Assembly: GCF_030764225.1 (NCBI RefSeq)
Contig: NZ_JASAXH010000019.1
Source: Phocoenobacter atlanticus
GTDB lineage: Bacteria > Pseudomonadota > Gammaproteobacteria > Enterobacterales > Pasteurellaceae
Length of the DNA stretch: 44,468 bases
Direction: 5' to 3' (one strand)
Shown: positions 16,268 to 25,369 of the stretch, in pieces
Layout of the letters: each line of letters begins with the position of its first letter
How positions within the stretch are numbered: the first letter of the stretch is position 1
The notes under the pieces: model-generated
Database searches by the model: none
What the model saw: the letters and a program-made list of their open reading frames with translations, nothing else
Told to the model about the DNA's origin: nothing
Translations under genes and position numbers: made by a program

Positions 16268-16420
16268 TTATTTGTAAATATCGCCGCAGCTACCAATATC
16301 TAACACACTAATTTCTTCCCCAGTTAAATCATTAAAATCAATATTTAATGCTTCTATCTCTGCTTGTTCTTCGTCTGACACACTTTCAAAATTTGCATTC
16401 ATATATTGCAATAATTCCAT
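16268..16420 (-). CDS. Small acidic peptide of 50 residues, unrecognised (possible RiPP-like precursor)
   Basis: This frame is too short for routine gene calls but well supported: ATG at 16420, AAAAGG 8 bases upstream, and a near-consensus sigma-70 promoter about 30 bases before that. The peptide is strongly acidic and soluble. Its first 40 residues include SDEEQAEIEALNIDFNDL and look like a helical leader; the tail TGEEISVLDIGSCGDIYK has the only cysteine, in a Gly-Ser-Cys-Gly context. That layout resembles precursors of ribosomally made modified peptides, but no maturase (radical SAM, YcaO, LanB/C) or peptidase is nearby. The nearest same-strand gene is the FAD oxidoreductase. It could also be an ordinary small regulatory protein. 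Confidence 0.6.
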   Translation of the reverse strand: MELLQYMNANFESVSDEEQAEIEALNIDFNDLTGEEISVLDIGSCGDIYK

Positions 16421-16450
16421 ATTTTCAGCCTTTTATTATGTATTTAATGT

Positions 16451-16479
16451 GTATTATGCGTATTGAATTTTTTTATCAA
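16451..16479 (-). promoter_or_regulatory. Sigma-70 promoter of the 50-codon gene
   Basis: Minus strand: -35 TTGATA (16479-16474), 17-base spacer, -10 TAATAC (16456-16451), with the ATG 30 bases further on. Confidence 0.7.
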
Positions 16480-16604
16480 GTATCCAATATTTCATTTCAT
16501 AATCAATATCAAAATATACACAAAACAAAAGCGATCACATTTTGCAAAAAACTGACAAAATATAACCGCTTATTATTTAACTAAAAAGTCAACTAAATCA
16601 AAAA

Positions 16605-18230
16605 TTAAGCAACACTATCTGTAAATGCCGCTAAATCTGCTTTTACTTTGGCACAAATTTCTTGTGCTTCGGCAAGAGATTTACCTGTTGTGTCTAAATA
16701 CATTTTTAATTTAGGTTCAGTACCTGATGGACGGAAAATAACACGTTGTCCGCCAGCAAGATGGAACACTAAAATATCATTTTGTTTTTCAGTTTGTAAA
16801 TGATCGATGTATTGCTCAACTGCCACACCGCCAATTTCAGTAAATGGATTATCACGCACTGCTTGTTGAATACGTTGAATACGGCTTAAATCTTCAACAC
16901 GGATACTTAATTGATCGCTGTTTGCCGCTCCGAACGTTTCCATAAACTCTTGACGATATTGTGCAAATGTTTTGCCTTGTGCTTTTAAGCTATTAATTAA
17001 GTTTAAGAAACAAGTAATTGCTGAAATACCGTCTTTATCGTGAGCTTCTGTTGGGTTTACAAGATAGCCTAATGCTTCTTCAAAACCAAAGATTAAACCT
17101 GGAATACGACCGATAAACTTAAAGCCTGTTAATGTTTCTTGATATTCCATTCCACACGCTTTCGCAATATTTCCAAGTAATGGGCTAGACACTAATGAAC
17201 AGGCTAATACACCTTTTTTACCCTCAGCTTGTACTTGTTGTGCAATAAACCAACCTAAATATAAGCCTACTTCATTACCGTGTAATGTTGCCCATTGTCC
17301 ATTTTCATCTGCAACAGCAACAGCTAAACGGTCTGCATCTGGGTCATTTGCGACGATAAACTCTGCATTTACTTCTTTTGCTTTTGCAATCGCTAAATCT
17401 AATGCCCCTTTTTCTTCTGGATTAGGGAATGCAACCGTTGGGAATGTACCGTCTGGTTCACACTGCTCTGCCACTAAGGTTGGTTTTGGTAAACCTGCTT
17501 TGTCTAACACGCTTAATAAGGTTTCTTTACCCACACCGTGCATAGCGGTATAAACATAGCTTAAATCTGTTACTGGTGCTGTCGCTAATTTTGCAGTACG
17601 CTCAATAAATTCATCAATAATTGCTTGATCGATCATTTTATAATTGGTATCACGTGGAATATCATTTACACGTTGATTATCCGCAACCCATTGAATTTCT
17701 TCTGCAATTAACTTATCGTTAGGAGAAATAATTTGAGCACCGTCGTCTTCGCCACCTAAATAAACTTTATAACCGTTATCTTCTGGTGGGTTATGGCTTG
17801 CGGTTACCATTACACCCGCACTTGCTTTTAAGCGACGAACAGAGAACGCTAAAACTGGCGTTGGACGTAAACTTGGCATAAGTTGAGCTTCAATGCCTGC
17901 TGCCTGCATAATTTCAGCGGTATCTTGTGCAAAACGCAATGAATTTTTACGACCATCATAACCAATCACAATTGTTGGATTTTTTTCTTTTTTCAACAAG
18001 AAACGTGCTAAACCAGCGGCGGCTTGACAAACTAATACTCGGTTCATTCCCATTGAACCTGCTTGTAAACGCCCACGTAATCCTGCCGTACCAAATTGTA
18101 AACGATCTGAAAAACGAGCTTCCAACTCTTTAACATCATTTTGATCAATAATTGCCTGCAACTCTGCACGAGTTTCCGCATCAGGATCTTGTGCTAACCA
18201 TTGTTTTGCAATGCTCATAAAATCTTTCAT
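16605..18230 (-). CDS. Phosphoglucomutase/phosphomannomutase family protein
   Basis: The 541-residue cytoplasmic enzyme belongs to the alpha-D-phosphohexomutase superfamily. LQFGTAGLRGRLQAGSMGMN (about 45-64) is the N-terminal signature. The active-site phosphoserine is in VMVTASHNPPEDNGYKVY (Ser near 146). The metal-binding loop is NDPDADRLAVA (about 294-304), the sugar-binding loop is GFEEALGY and the phosphate-binding loop is FRPSGTEPKLKMYL. Length and N-terminus fit the ManB/PGM2-like branch that interconverts hexose or pentose 1- and 6(5)-phosphates; which sugar is used cannot be told. AAAGGAAAACAAA precedes the ATG. It could supply glucose-1-phosphate to GalU (encoded at 29.3 kb). Confidence 0.88.
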   Translation of the reverse strand: MKDFMSIAKQWLAQDPDAETRAELQAIIDQNDVKELEARFSDRLQFGTAGLRGRLQAGSMGMNRVLVCQAAAGLARFLLKKEKNPTIVIGYDGRKNSLRFAQDTAEIMQAAGIEAQLMPSLRPTPVLAFSVRRLKASAGVMVTASHNPPEDNGYKVYLGGEDDGAQIISPNDKLIAEEIQWVADNQRVNDIPRDTNYKMIDQAIIDEFIERTAKLATAPVTDLSYVYTAMHGVGKETLLSVLDKAGLPKPTLVAEQCEPDGTFPTVAFPNPEEKGALDLAIAKAKEVNAEFIVANDPDADRLAVAVADENGQWATLHGNEVGLYLGWFIAQQVQAEGKKGVLACSLVSSPLLGNIAKACGMEYQETLTGFKFIGRIPGLIFGFEEALGYLVNPTEAHDKDGISAITCFLNLINSLKAQGKTFAQYRQEFMETFGAANSDQLSIRVEDLSRIQRIQQAVRDNPFTEIGGVAVEQYIDHLQTEKQNDILVFHLAGGQRVIFRPSGTEPKLKMYLDTTGKSLAEAQEICAKVKADLAAFTDSVA

Positions 18231-18665
18231 TTTGTTTTCCTTTTTTTATTAAAAAATGTAACTAAGATGTATGTTAAATTATAAACGAAAATTTATGTGT
18301 TTGTACTCTTATTTTGGCGTATTTTGATTTTTGTCATAGGAAAGCGTTTGCATTAAAATAAAAACTTTTATAGTAAATTTCAATAAATTTTTACTTATTT
18401 AGATTAAAAAATGAAATAAAACGTTTGAAAAACATCCTATATTAAATGCAAAAAAACAAATATCACCACTGTTTATTTGAAATAATTTAAATAAAAACTA
18501 TCTCATTATAATAGATTAACAAAATAGCATAAAATTATGTTTATAAAGGTTTAAAAAAAAGAGTTGGTAATCATTTAGAATATAAAAACCAACCCTTTTA
18601 TCTACTCTGCCACAAATTCAATAAATTAAAAATGCAAGCTTAAGTCGTAAACTTCGATAGAACCA
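18231..18665. other. 435-base intergenic region between the mutase gene and sstT
   Basis: It contains the leader of the mutase gene and the sstT terminator (18553-18599). The remainder is AT-rich with no supported gene. Confidence 0.55.
18553..18599 (-). terminator. Intrinsic terminator of sstT
   Basis: On the minus strand AAAAGGGTTGGT pairs with ACCAACTCTTTT over 12 bp (one G-U) and is followed by eight T residues, about 66 bases after the sstT stop. Confidence 0.85.
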
Positions 18666-19886
18666 TTAACTATTTAGTTCTTTGTTATCCTCTGCAATAC
18701 TTACTGCTGTAGTAAATAATACATCAGTTGATGAATTTAATGCTGTTTCTGCTGAATCTTGAATAACCCCAATAATAAAACCAACACCAATAACCTGTGC
18801 TGAAATATCTGCTGGAATATCAAATAAGCTACACGCAAGTGGAATAAGTAATAGTGAACCTCCAGCAACACCAGATGCACCACAAGCACAAATAGCAGCT
18901 ACAAGGCTTAACAATAATGCGGTACTAAAATCTGGTGTAATTCCCTGAGTATATGCAGCTGCCAACGTAAGCACTGTTACAGTAATCGCTGCACCTGCCA
19001 TATTGATGGTTGCACCTAATGGAATAGAAACAGAATAAATACTTTCTCTTACACCTAAACGTTCTGCTAATCCCATATTTACAGGAATATTTGCTGCTGA
19101 ACTACGTGTAAAAAATGCTGTCACTCCACTTTCACGTAAGCAAGTAAATACTAATGGATAAGGATTACGACGAATTTTCCAATAGACTAATAATGGATTA
19201 AGTACAAAAGCAACAATTCCCATTGCTCCTAATAATACTGCGAGTAAGCGGATATAACCCAAGAAAGCATCTGGACCGTTAGTTGCAATAGTATCTGCAA
19301 CTAAACCAAAAATACCTATTGGTGCAAGTGCAATCACAACTTTTACCACAAAAGAAACAGCATCTGCAATATCAACAAGAAATGCTTTTGTACTTTGTGA
19401 TGCATGACGTAATGAAATACCTAATCCAATTGCCCAAGCTAAAATCCCAATAAAGTTACCACTAGTTAAAGCACTAAATGGATTATCAACCACATTAAAT
19501 ACTAAGGTTTTTAAAATTTCACCCACGCCTTGTGGTGGTGCGATATTATTTGGACTTGCCACTAACTCTAACTGTGTTGGGAACATAAAACTTAATACAA
19601 CTGCTGTTAATGCAGCTAAGAAAGTACCAAGTAAATAAAGCACGATAACTGGTTTTAATGCACTGTTTGAGCCAACTTCTTTATTTGCAATAGCTGAAAG
19701 CACTAGCACAAACACAAGAATAGGTGCGATTGAACGTAACGAACGTACAAAAAACTGCCCTAAAACACCAACGGCTTTGGCATATTCTGGACTAAAAAAT
19801 GCTAGAAGTATTCCTAACACTAAACCAATAGCAATACGCAATACAAGATTGCCATTGAGAAATTTTGATGATAATGAATTACTCAT
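18666..19886 (-). CDS. sstT: Serine/threonine:sodium symporter
   Basis: The 406-residue protein belongs to the dicarboxylate/amino acid:cation symporter family and matches SstT along its length: LVLRIAIGLVLGILLAFFSP (about 15-34), FVRSLRSIAPILVFVLVLSA, then the re-entrant-loop region GVTAFFTRSSAANIPVNM (about 245-262) and LGATINMAGAAITVTVLTLA. About eight helices plus two hairpins are expected. It imports serine and threonine with Na+. The leader has a perfect -35 TTGACA and a GcvB-complementary site, and GGGAG precedes the ATG. sstT is a known GcvB target in E. coli. Confidence 0.95.
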   Translation of the reverse strand: MSNSLSSKFLNGNLVLRIAIGLVLGILLAFFSPEYAKAVGVLGQFFVRSLRSIAPILVFVLVLSAIANKEVGSNSALKPVIVLYLLGTFLAALTAVVLSFMFPTQLELVASPNNIAPPQGVGEILKTLVFNVVDNPFSALTSGNFIGILAWAIGLGISLRHASQSTKAFLVDIADAVSFVVKVVIALAPIGIFGLVADTIATNGPDAFLGYIRLLAVLLGAMGIVAFVLNPLLVYWKIRRNPYPLVFTCLRESGVTAFFTRSSAANIPVNMGLAERLGVRESIYSVSIPLGATINMAGAAITVTVLTLAAAYTQGITPDFSTALLLSLVAAICACGASGVAGGSLLLIPLACSLFDIPADISAQVIGVGFIIGVIQDSAETALNSSTDVLFTTAVSIAEDNKELNS

Positions 19887-19925
19887 AAATCTTATTCTCC
19901 CTGTAAGATTAAAATAAATTATTGA

Positions 19926-19937
19926 ATGTTGTGTTTG
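19926..19937 (-). promoter_or_regulatory. Predicted GcvB binding site in the sstT leader
   Basis: The minus-strand leader contains CAAACACAACAT, perfectly complementary over 12 bases to ATGTTGTGTTTG of the gcvB gene (from 27792). It lies about 40-51 bases upstream of the start codon, just after the predicted transcription start. Confidence 0.7.
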
Positions 19938-19944
19938 TAAATAT

Positions 19945-19974
19945 AAACTAAAATATGACTTATAATATTGTCAA
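19945..19974 (-). promoter_or_regulatory. sstT promoter
   Basis: Perfect -35 TTGACA (19974-19969). Seventeen to eighteen bases later a poor -10 (TTAGTT or TAGTTT). Predicted start near 19938. Confidence 0.5.
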
Positions 19975-20557
19975 GCTAATAGGATAACGAAAAATTAATC
20001 GAAATGAAATAGTGAAAAATATTTTTTTGAATTTATTAGAAGATAAAAATTTTTATTTTAAGGATTATTATGTAGATACTATTAAGTAATAGTAAGTATA
20101 AAAATTGTAAGTTTTAAACTGGATATAGCCGCTATATTTTACATCATATAAAAATAACTTATTGATATATAAAAGATATTATGAAATACATAACTCGCTC
20201 TCTTACATAAGGAATTGAATTTGTTAATTTTCAATTTGATTTACCTCCATATTTTACCTAATAGGGTGTTAAATACTATCTTGCCCTAATTAAAGTATGT
20301 TCTTACTCTGAATATAAGACAAATTTGTAAATTCTCAGCAGGCTCATATCACTTTATATTCTCATATTTAGCGTGTTACATCGAAAAATCAGTGCTTTTA
20401 ATGTAATCAAAAAAATGAATAACTACCTACACTCATTAAAAATAAGTAAACAATATAATTTTAATAAAGTTTATGTTCTATTTAGGGAGAATCCTCAATT
20501 CAACTATGTTCACTGTTAATGGAAGAAATTATCTTAGACAATGCTAAATGTTATCCA

Positions 20558-23131
20558 TTATATCTCTTGCTTTAACTTATATAATATTTCTAACGCTTGC
20601 TTAGGTGTTAATTCATCGGGATTAACACCCTTTAATATCTCTATCGCTGTTGATATTGCTTGTTGTGACTCTTCTTTATGATTTATCTCCTCAAACAAAC
20701 TTTCTTGTGGATTTTTATTTAAATCTGTCGTTTGAAATGAAATTTGTTCTAAGGTCGCTAATTTCTGTTTGGCTAATTTAACCACTTGTTTAGGTACGCC
20801 AGCCAAAGAAGCCACCGCTAAACCGTAACTTTTACTCGCAGCCCCTTCTTGTACAGCGTGCATAAACACAATATTATCATTATGCTCACGTGCGTCTAAA
20901 TGGACATTCGCCACGCCTTTTAATTGTTCAGGTAAGCTGGTTAATTCAAAATAATGGGTCGCAAACAAGGTTAAAGAACGTGTTTTTTGAGCCAACCATT
21001 CGGCACACGCCCACGCCAATGATAAACCATCATAAGTAGATGTTCCTCGCCCAATTTCATCAATCAATACTAAGCTATTAGCGGTGGCTTGATGAAGAAT
21101 ATTTGCCATTTCTGTCATTTCCACCATAAAGGTTGAGCGACCAGAGGCAAGATCATCAGAGGCACCAATACGCGTAAAAATACGATCAATAGTGCCAATT
21201 TCGGCACTTTCTGCAGGTACAAAACTTCCGATATGACCCATTAAAGTAATCAGAGCGATTTGTCGCATATAGGTACTTTTACCGCCCATATTTGGACCTG
21301 TTACCACTAACAAATGACGTTGTTCATTTAAGAAAACGGGATTAGCAATAAAAGGGGCTTTTAGCACATTTTCTACCACTGGGTGGCGACCTTGTTTAAT
21401 GTTAATAGTGCGATTAGCCGTAAAAGTCGGTGCGACATAATTTAAACTTTCTGCACGCTCAGCAAGGTTGGTTAGCACATCTAATTCGCTTAAAATCATA
21501 CTCGCTAGCTGTAACTCGCCCAAGCGTGGCAACAGTTGATCAAACAATTCCTCATAAAGACGTTTTTCTAACGCAAGAGATGCCCCTTTCGCTTTCAACA
21601 CTTTATCTTCATAGGTTTTTAATTCAGGGATAATATAACGCTCGGCATTTTTTAAGGTTTGACGGCGGACATAATGAATTGGTGCGTTGTCACTTTGCCC
21701 TTTGCTGATCTGAATATAGTAACCGTGTACCGCATTAAAACCGATTTTTAAGGTATCAATCCCTGTTGCTTCACGCTCTCGAATTTCTAAATCATCAAGG
21801 TATTGAGTTGCACCATCAGCAAGGGAACGCCATTCGTCTAATTCTGAATTATAGCCAGTAGCAATCACACCACCATCTCGCACTAATTGTGGTGGAGCCT
21901 CAACAATTGCTCTCTCCAATAAAAAATGAAGATCGCTAAAATCCGCAATTTGATTGATATTTTGAGTTAAACTAGCGGTTAGATTTTGGGTAAAATTTAC
22001 AATTTCTGGAATTTGAGCCAACGCAGTGCGTAAACGAGTTAAATCTCGTGGACGTGCTGAACGCAACGCAACACGTGCCAAAATTCGTTCCATATCACCC
22101 ACTTGTTGTAGCAAGGGTTGTAATGTGTCGATTAAATGATGATCGAGCAAGGTTTGAATATTTTGCTGACGGTTTTTTAGTTTTACTACATCACGAATAG
22201 GCTGATGGATCCAACGTTTTAACAAACGGCTTCCCATCGGGGTAACGCAGTGATCTAATACGTGAGCAAGGGTATTATCCGTGCCACCAGCTAAATTTTG
22301 GGTTAATTCTAAATTACGGCGAGTGGCTGCGTCTAATAAAATGGTGTCACTGTTTTGAATTAAATGAATGCTATTGATATGTGGCAATGCGGTGCGTTGG
22401 GTTTCTTTGGCATATTGCAACACGCAACCAGCGGCACATAACGCCACAATAGATTTTTCTACCCCAAAACCTTTTAAATCTTGCGTACCAAATTGACGAT
22501 TAAGTAAATTAATTGCGGTGACTAATTCAAATTCCCAAATTGGACGACGACGTAATCCTTTATAGTTTTCAATTAAATCCATTTCAGAAAAAGTTTCAGG
22601 GTATAAAATTTCAACAGGTTGAGCCCGTTGTAATTCAGCACTTAAACTTTCACGATTAGGTAATTCATTGATTAAAAAACGTCCAGATGTCATATCCAAT
22701 AACGCCAGTGCATAAATCCCATTTTCGACATAAATACTCGCCACAAGGTTATCCTGACGTTCTGGCAACAAGGCTTCATCACTAACTGTCCCTGGTGTCA
22801 CAATACGCACCACTTTACGCTCAACCGGTCCTTTACTCGTGGCAGGATCGCCCACTTGCTCACAAATAGCAACAGATTCACCAAGATTAACTAATTTTGC
22901 TAAATAACCCTCAATTGCGTGATAAGGTACACCTGCCATAGGAATTGGCTCACCAGCTGATTTCCCCCTTTTGGTTAGGGAAATATCTAATAATTTTGAT
23001 GCTTTCTTCGCATCATCAAAAAACAACTCATAAAAATCCCCCATACGATAAAATAACAGCACATCAGGATGTTCTGCTTTTAATGTGAAGTATTGTTTCA
23101 TCATTGGCGTATGAGTATTTAAGTTTGTCAT
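20558..23131 (-). CDS. mutS: DNA mismatch repair protein MutS
   Basis: The 857-residue protein recognises mismatches and starts MutL/MutH-dependent repair. The mismatch-reading motif is in YRMGDFYELFFDDAKKAS (Phe and Glu of the F-x-E motif at about 33-35). The ATPase has Walker A TGPNMGGKST near 608-617, Walker B LVLIDEIGRGTST and the signature region SGRSTFMVEMTE. The C-terminal NPDELTPKQALEILYKLK is the tetramerisation/beta-clamp-side helix. Length matches E. coli MutS (853). It stands alone; no clear terminator follows. Confidence 0.98.
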   Translation of the reverse strand: MTNLNTHTPMMKQYFTLKAEHPDVLLFYRMGDFYELFFDDAKKASKLLDISLTKRGKSAGEPIPMAGVPYHAIEGYLAKLVNLGESVAICEQVGDPATSKGPVERKVVRIVTPGTVSDEALLPERQDNLVASIYVENGIYALALLDMTSGRFLINELPNRESLSAELQRAQPVEILYPETFSEMDLIENYKGLRRRPIWEFELVTAINLLNRQFGTQDLKGFGVEKSIVALCAAGCVLQYAKETQRTALPHINSIHLIQNSDTILLDAATRRNLELTQNLAGGTDNTLAHVLDHCVTPMGSRLLKRWIHQPIRDVVKLKNRQQNIQTLLDHHLIDTLQPLLQQVGDMERILARVALRSARPRDLTRLRTALAQIPEIVNFTQNLTASLTQNINQIADFSDLHFLLERAIVEAPPQLVRDGGVIATGYNSELDEWRSLADGATQYLDDLEIREREATGIDTLKIGFNAVHGYYIQISKGQSDNAPIHYVRRQTLKNAERYIIPELKTYEDKVLKAKGASLALEKRLYEELFDQLLPRLGELQLASMILSELDVLTNLAERAESLNYVAPTFTANRTINIKQGRHPVVENVLKAPFIANPVFLNEQRHLLVVTGPNMGGKSTYMRQIALITLMGHIGSFVPAESAEIGTIDRIFTRIGASDDLASGRSTFMVEMTEMANILHQATANSLVLIDEIGRGTSTYDGLSLAWACAEWLAQKTRSLTLFATHYFELTSLPEQLKGVANVHLDAREHNDNIVFMHAVQEGAASKSYGLAVASLAGVPKQVVKLAKQKLATLEQISFQTTDLNKNPQESLFEEINHKEESQQAISTAIEILKGVNPDELTPKQALEILYKLKQEI

Positions 23132-23375
23132 TCTGAGTATCCATTTATAATTAAACCTATTTAATTCAATAGGTTAATATTCTTATTTTGTAAAAAATGT
23201 GAAAAATAGTACCGCTATAATAACATAAAAAACTACAGTAATGTGAGGGTTTGTTGAAATATGAATATGGGTAAAATCATACTTTAATTAAAGCAAAATG
23301 CCTCTTAAAATATAATAAAAATCTTCATAAAATTTACCGTTGTCTTGAATTATTCGTAATTTAAGAAAGTCGTAT

Positions 23376-25223
23376 TTAAGGATTTGGGGATTCATCTTGT
23401 AATTTCTCATTAGTATATAACGCCTTACCCGTTGCGATATCATAAATCGTCCAATACAGCTCTCGTCCAACAAGATAATGGATAATGACTATATTATTTT
23501 CAGTACTATAATCATAACCTCTAAATTCTGTTTTAGATTTAAAAGGCGTTATCTGTTTTCCTTGTTTATTAAATAAGGCTATTTCCTCTTGCTGAGTGAC
23601 TTCAATAATCGTTTTTCCTGCCATTACCCTTGTATATTTTGCAGGGATCACCTCATTACCATCAAAATCGAATAAACCATAAAGTCCTGTTTTTTGATCT
23701 TTTACTACAAGGCTCTCCATCGAAGATATAATACTCACCAATTTTGTGTCAAATAACGGGCTAACGGGTTGAGAATGTATATCGATTAATTGCCATTTAT
23801 CACCAAGATAAGCAAGACCTCTTGATTCTGAATAACAATCTAACCACTCTAATTTGTCATATTTTGCTTCCACTTCAACTTTTCCGTTAAAATCAACCAC
23901 TCCATATTTATTGCCTTTTTTAAATAATAAATTTGCAGTTGTCCAACTCAGTAATTGATCGTATATCGGTTTAATCAACTCTTTACCCTGAGAGTTGATA
24001 AAGCCATATTTACCATTTTTAGTTACAATCATATTGCCATTATAACAATCACCACAGTAATGCCCTTTTATTGCATCATAGCGGTCTAAGGTAGTGAAAA
24101 TTTTGTAAGGAGGACGTATATCCACAAGATAATTTTTCCCCTTATCTTTTATGGCAAAATATTTTTCCCCTACAAAATAAACTTTATCTACCCCTGATTT
24201 CCAACCAATTTCTTTCCCTTCTTTTCTCGTCAGAATATGCCATTTTTTGTCAACACTTTGTTGAACATCATATCCATTAGAATTGTAAGCCATATCGGGA
24301 ATATATTGCATTGGCGTGACAAGTTCGCCCTTCGTATTGATACGTCCTGCTAGATCACCTTGTCTTACATCCGCAGTTGTGTCCCGACTAAAATAACCAA
24401 TCGCATCATAAGTTGGTGCTAGAACCATTTCACCTTTAAAATTAAATAAACCGATTTTATTATCTTTTTTTACGGTAATTAAATCCTGCCCCACAAAACT
24501 TTTATGGTTATAGCCAAAAGGCACAACAACCTTGTTGGTTTTAGCATTAATAATAGAAAATTCCCCTTTTTGACGCACTAATAGGAAATCCTCTTGTAGA
24601 GGCTTCACCTTATCATAAGCAACTTTATCAACCTGCTTTGTTTGTGTATCAAAGAAATGCCAACGCCCCTCTATACGAACCATCACCGTATTATCTGCAA
24701 AACATTCAATTTGATCAAAACCTGAGGGTGTAATAATGTTTCCATCAGCATCAGCCAATTTATAAAGAGAGTCTTTATATAAAATATAACCACTATTTTG
24801 AACAATAATTTCCTCATATTCAGTAGGAATAATCGGTTTAAATGCTTTATCTACTACTCCCCACTGATTATTAATGAGAATTTTATAGCTATTATTTTTT
24901 TCATTTCTATCGATTGCATCATATTCAAAAGGAACAACAATTTCCCCTTTTTTATTGATCAAGCCACTTTTTTTATCTTTTACTGCAACTGCAAGCCCAT
25001 CTTTATCGAAATAATCAATATGATCATAAATTACATCAATTATCCTATTACCTTGTTTATCTATAAAACCTGTCTTATAACCCTTATTAACACGGATAAG
25101 CTCCGTTTTGAACTGAATATTCACCTTATCATAATCCAAATAGACTGGCTTATCCGTTGCAAATAATGAAAGTGGATAAAATAGCATTGTGCTAAGCAGT
25201 AAATGTTTATAATTCAGTTTCAT
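23376..25223 (-). CDS. Secreted WG-repeat protein
   Basis: The 615-residue precursor has a cleavable signal peptide (HLLLSTMLFYPLSLFATDKP, cleavage near residue 22). The rest is about thirteen degenerate WG-type repeats of 40-50 residues, each like 'K-x-G-x-hydrophobic-D/N-x-x-G-x-x-hydrophobic-x-P-x-Y-D': for example KSGLINKKGEIVVPFEYDAI, NKIGLFNFKGEMVLAPTYDA, GKYGFINSQGKELIKPIYDQ and NKYGVVDFNGKVEVEAKYDK. Repeats of this type are predicted to form beta-rich solenoid or propeller-like folds for protein contact. Four cysteines lie in the stretch DAIKGHYCGDCYNG and WLDCYSES. Location is probably periplasmic or outer surface; function unknown. AAGGAATCATT precedes the ATG. Confidence 0.85.
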   Translation of the reverse strand: MKLNYKHLLLSTMLFYPLSLFATDKPVYLDYDKVNIQFKTELIRVNKGYKTGFIDKQGNRIIDVIYDHIDYFDKDGLAVAVKDKKSGLINKKGEIVVPFEYDAIDRNEKNNSYKILINNQWGVVDKAFKPIIPTEYEEIIVQNSGYILYKDSLYKLADADGNIITPSGFDQIECFADNTVMVRIEGRWHFFDTQTKQVDKVAYDKVKPLQEDFLLVRQKGEFSIINAKTNKVVVPFGYNHKSFVGQDLITVKKDNKIGLFNFKGEMVLAPTYDAIGYFSRDTTADVRQGDLAGRINTKGELVTPMQYIPDMAYNSNGYDVQQSVDKKWHILTRKEGKEIGWKSGVDKVYFVGEKYFAIKDKGKNYLVDIRPPYKIFTTLDRYDAIKGHYCGDCYNGNMIVTKNGKYGFINSQGKELIKPIYDQLLSWTTANLLFKKGNKYGVVDFNGKVEVEAKYDKLEWLDCYSESRGLAYLGDKWQLIDIHSQPVSPLFDTKLVSIISSMESLVVKDQKTGLYGLFDFDGNEVIPAKYTRVMAGKTIIEVTQQEEIALFNKQGKQITPFKSKTEFRGYDYSTENNIVIIHYLVGRELYWTIYDIATGKALYTNEKLQDESPNP

Positions 25224-25308
25224 AATGATTCCTTTTTGAAAAATTGTTTTACATATAACGCAAGTGGTAACATTTTTGTTTACTACACTAATTTTTACAA
25301 ATTCTAAA

Positions 25309-25341
25309 TAAAAAAACCACTACATACTATATGTAATGGTT
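25309..25341 (-). terminator. Intrinsic terminator of dapA
   Basis: On the minus strand AACCATTACATA pairs with TATGTAGTGGTT over 12 bp (one G-U) with a 3-base loop, then a run of seven T, 29 bases after the dapA stop. Confidence 0.88.
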
Positions 25342-25369
25342 CTAAAATAAATACACAATGATGAATAAC

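Larger units (their letters stand above)
19887..20557. other. 671-base intergenic region between sstT and mutS
   Basis: The longest non-coding stretch in the window. The sstT promoter and GcvB site occupy the first 90 bases. The remainder has no clear gene, hairpin or repeat. A 31-codon TTG-start frame on the minus strand (20234-20139) with GGAGG upstream is the only signal and is not strong enough to call. It could be decayed sequence of a lost gene. Confidence 0.5.

Noticed and set aside
18330..18430. PurR/LacI-family-like half-sites (GCGTTTGCA, AAACGTTTGA) upstream of the mutase gene
   Set aside because: Neither is a convincing full palindrome and no regulator can be named from them.
23288..23473. 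61-codon minus-strand frame overlapping the 3' end of the WG-repeat gene
   Set aside because: It starts inside the WG gene in another frame with no ribosome site. A frameshifted extension was considered, but the WG frame ends cleanly.
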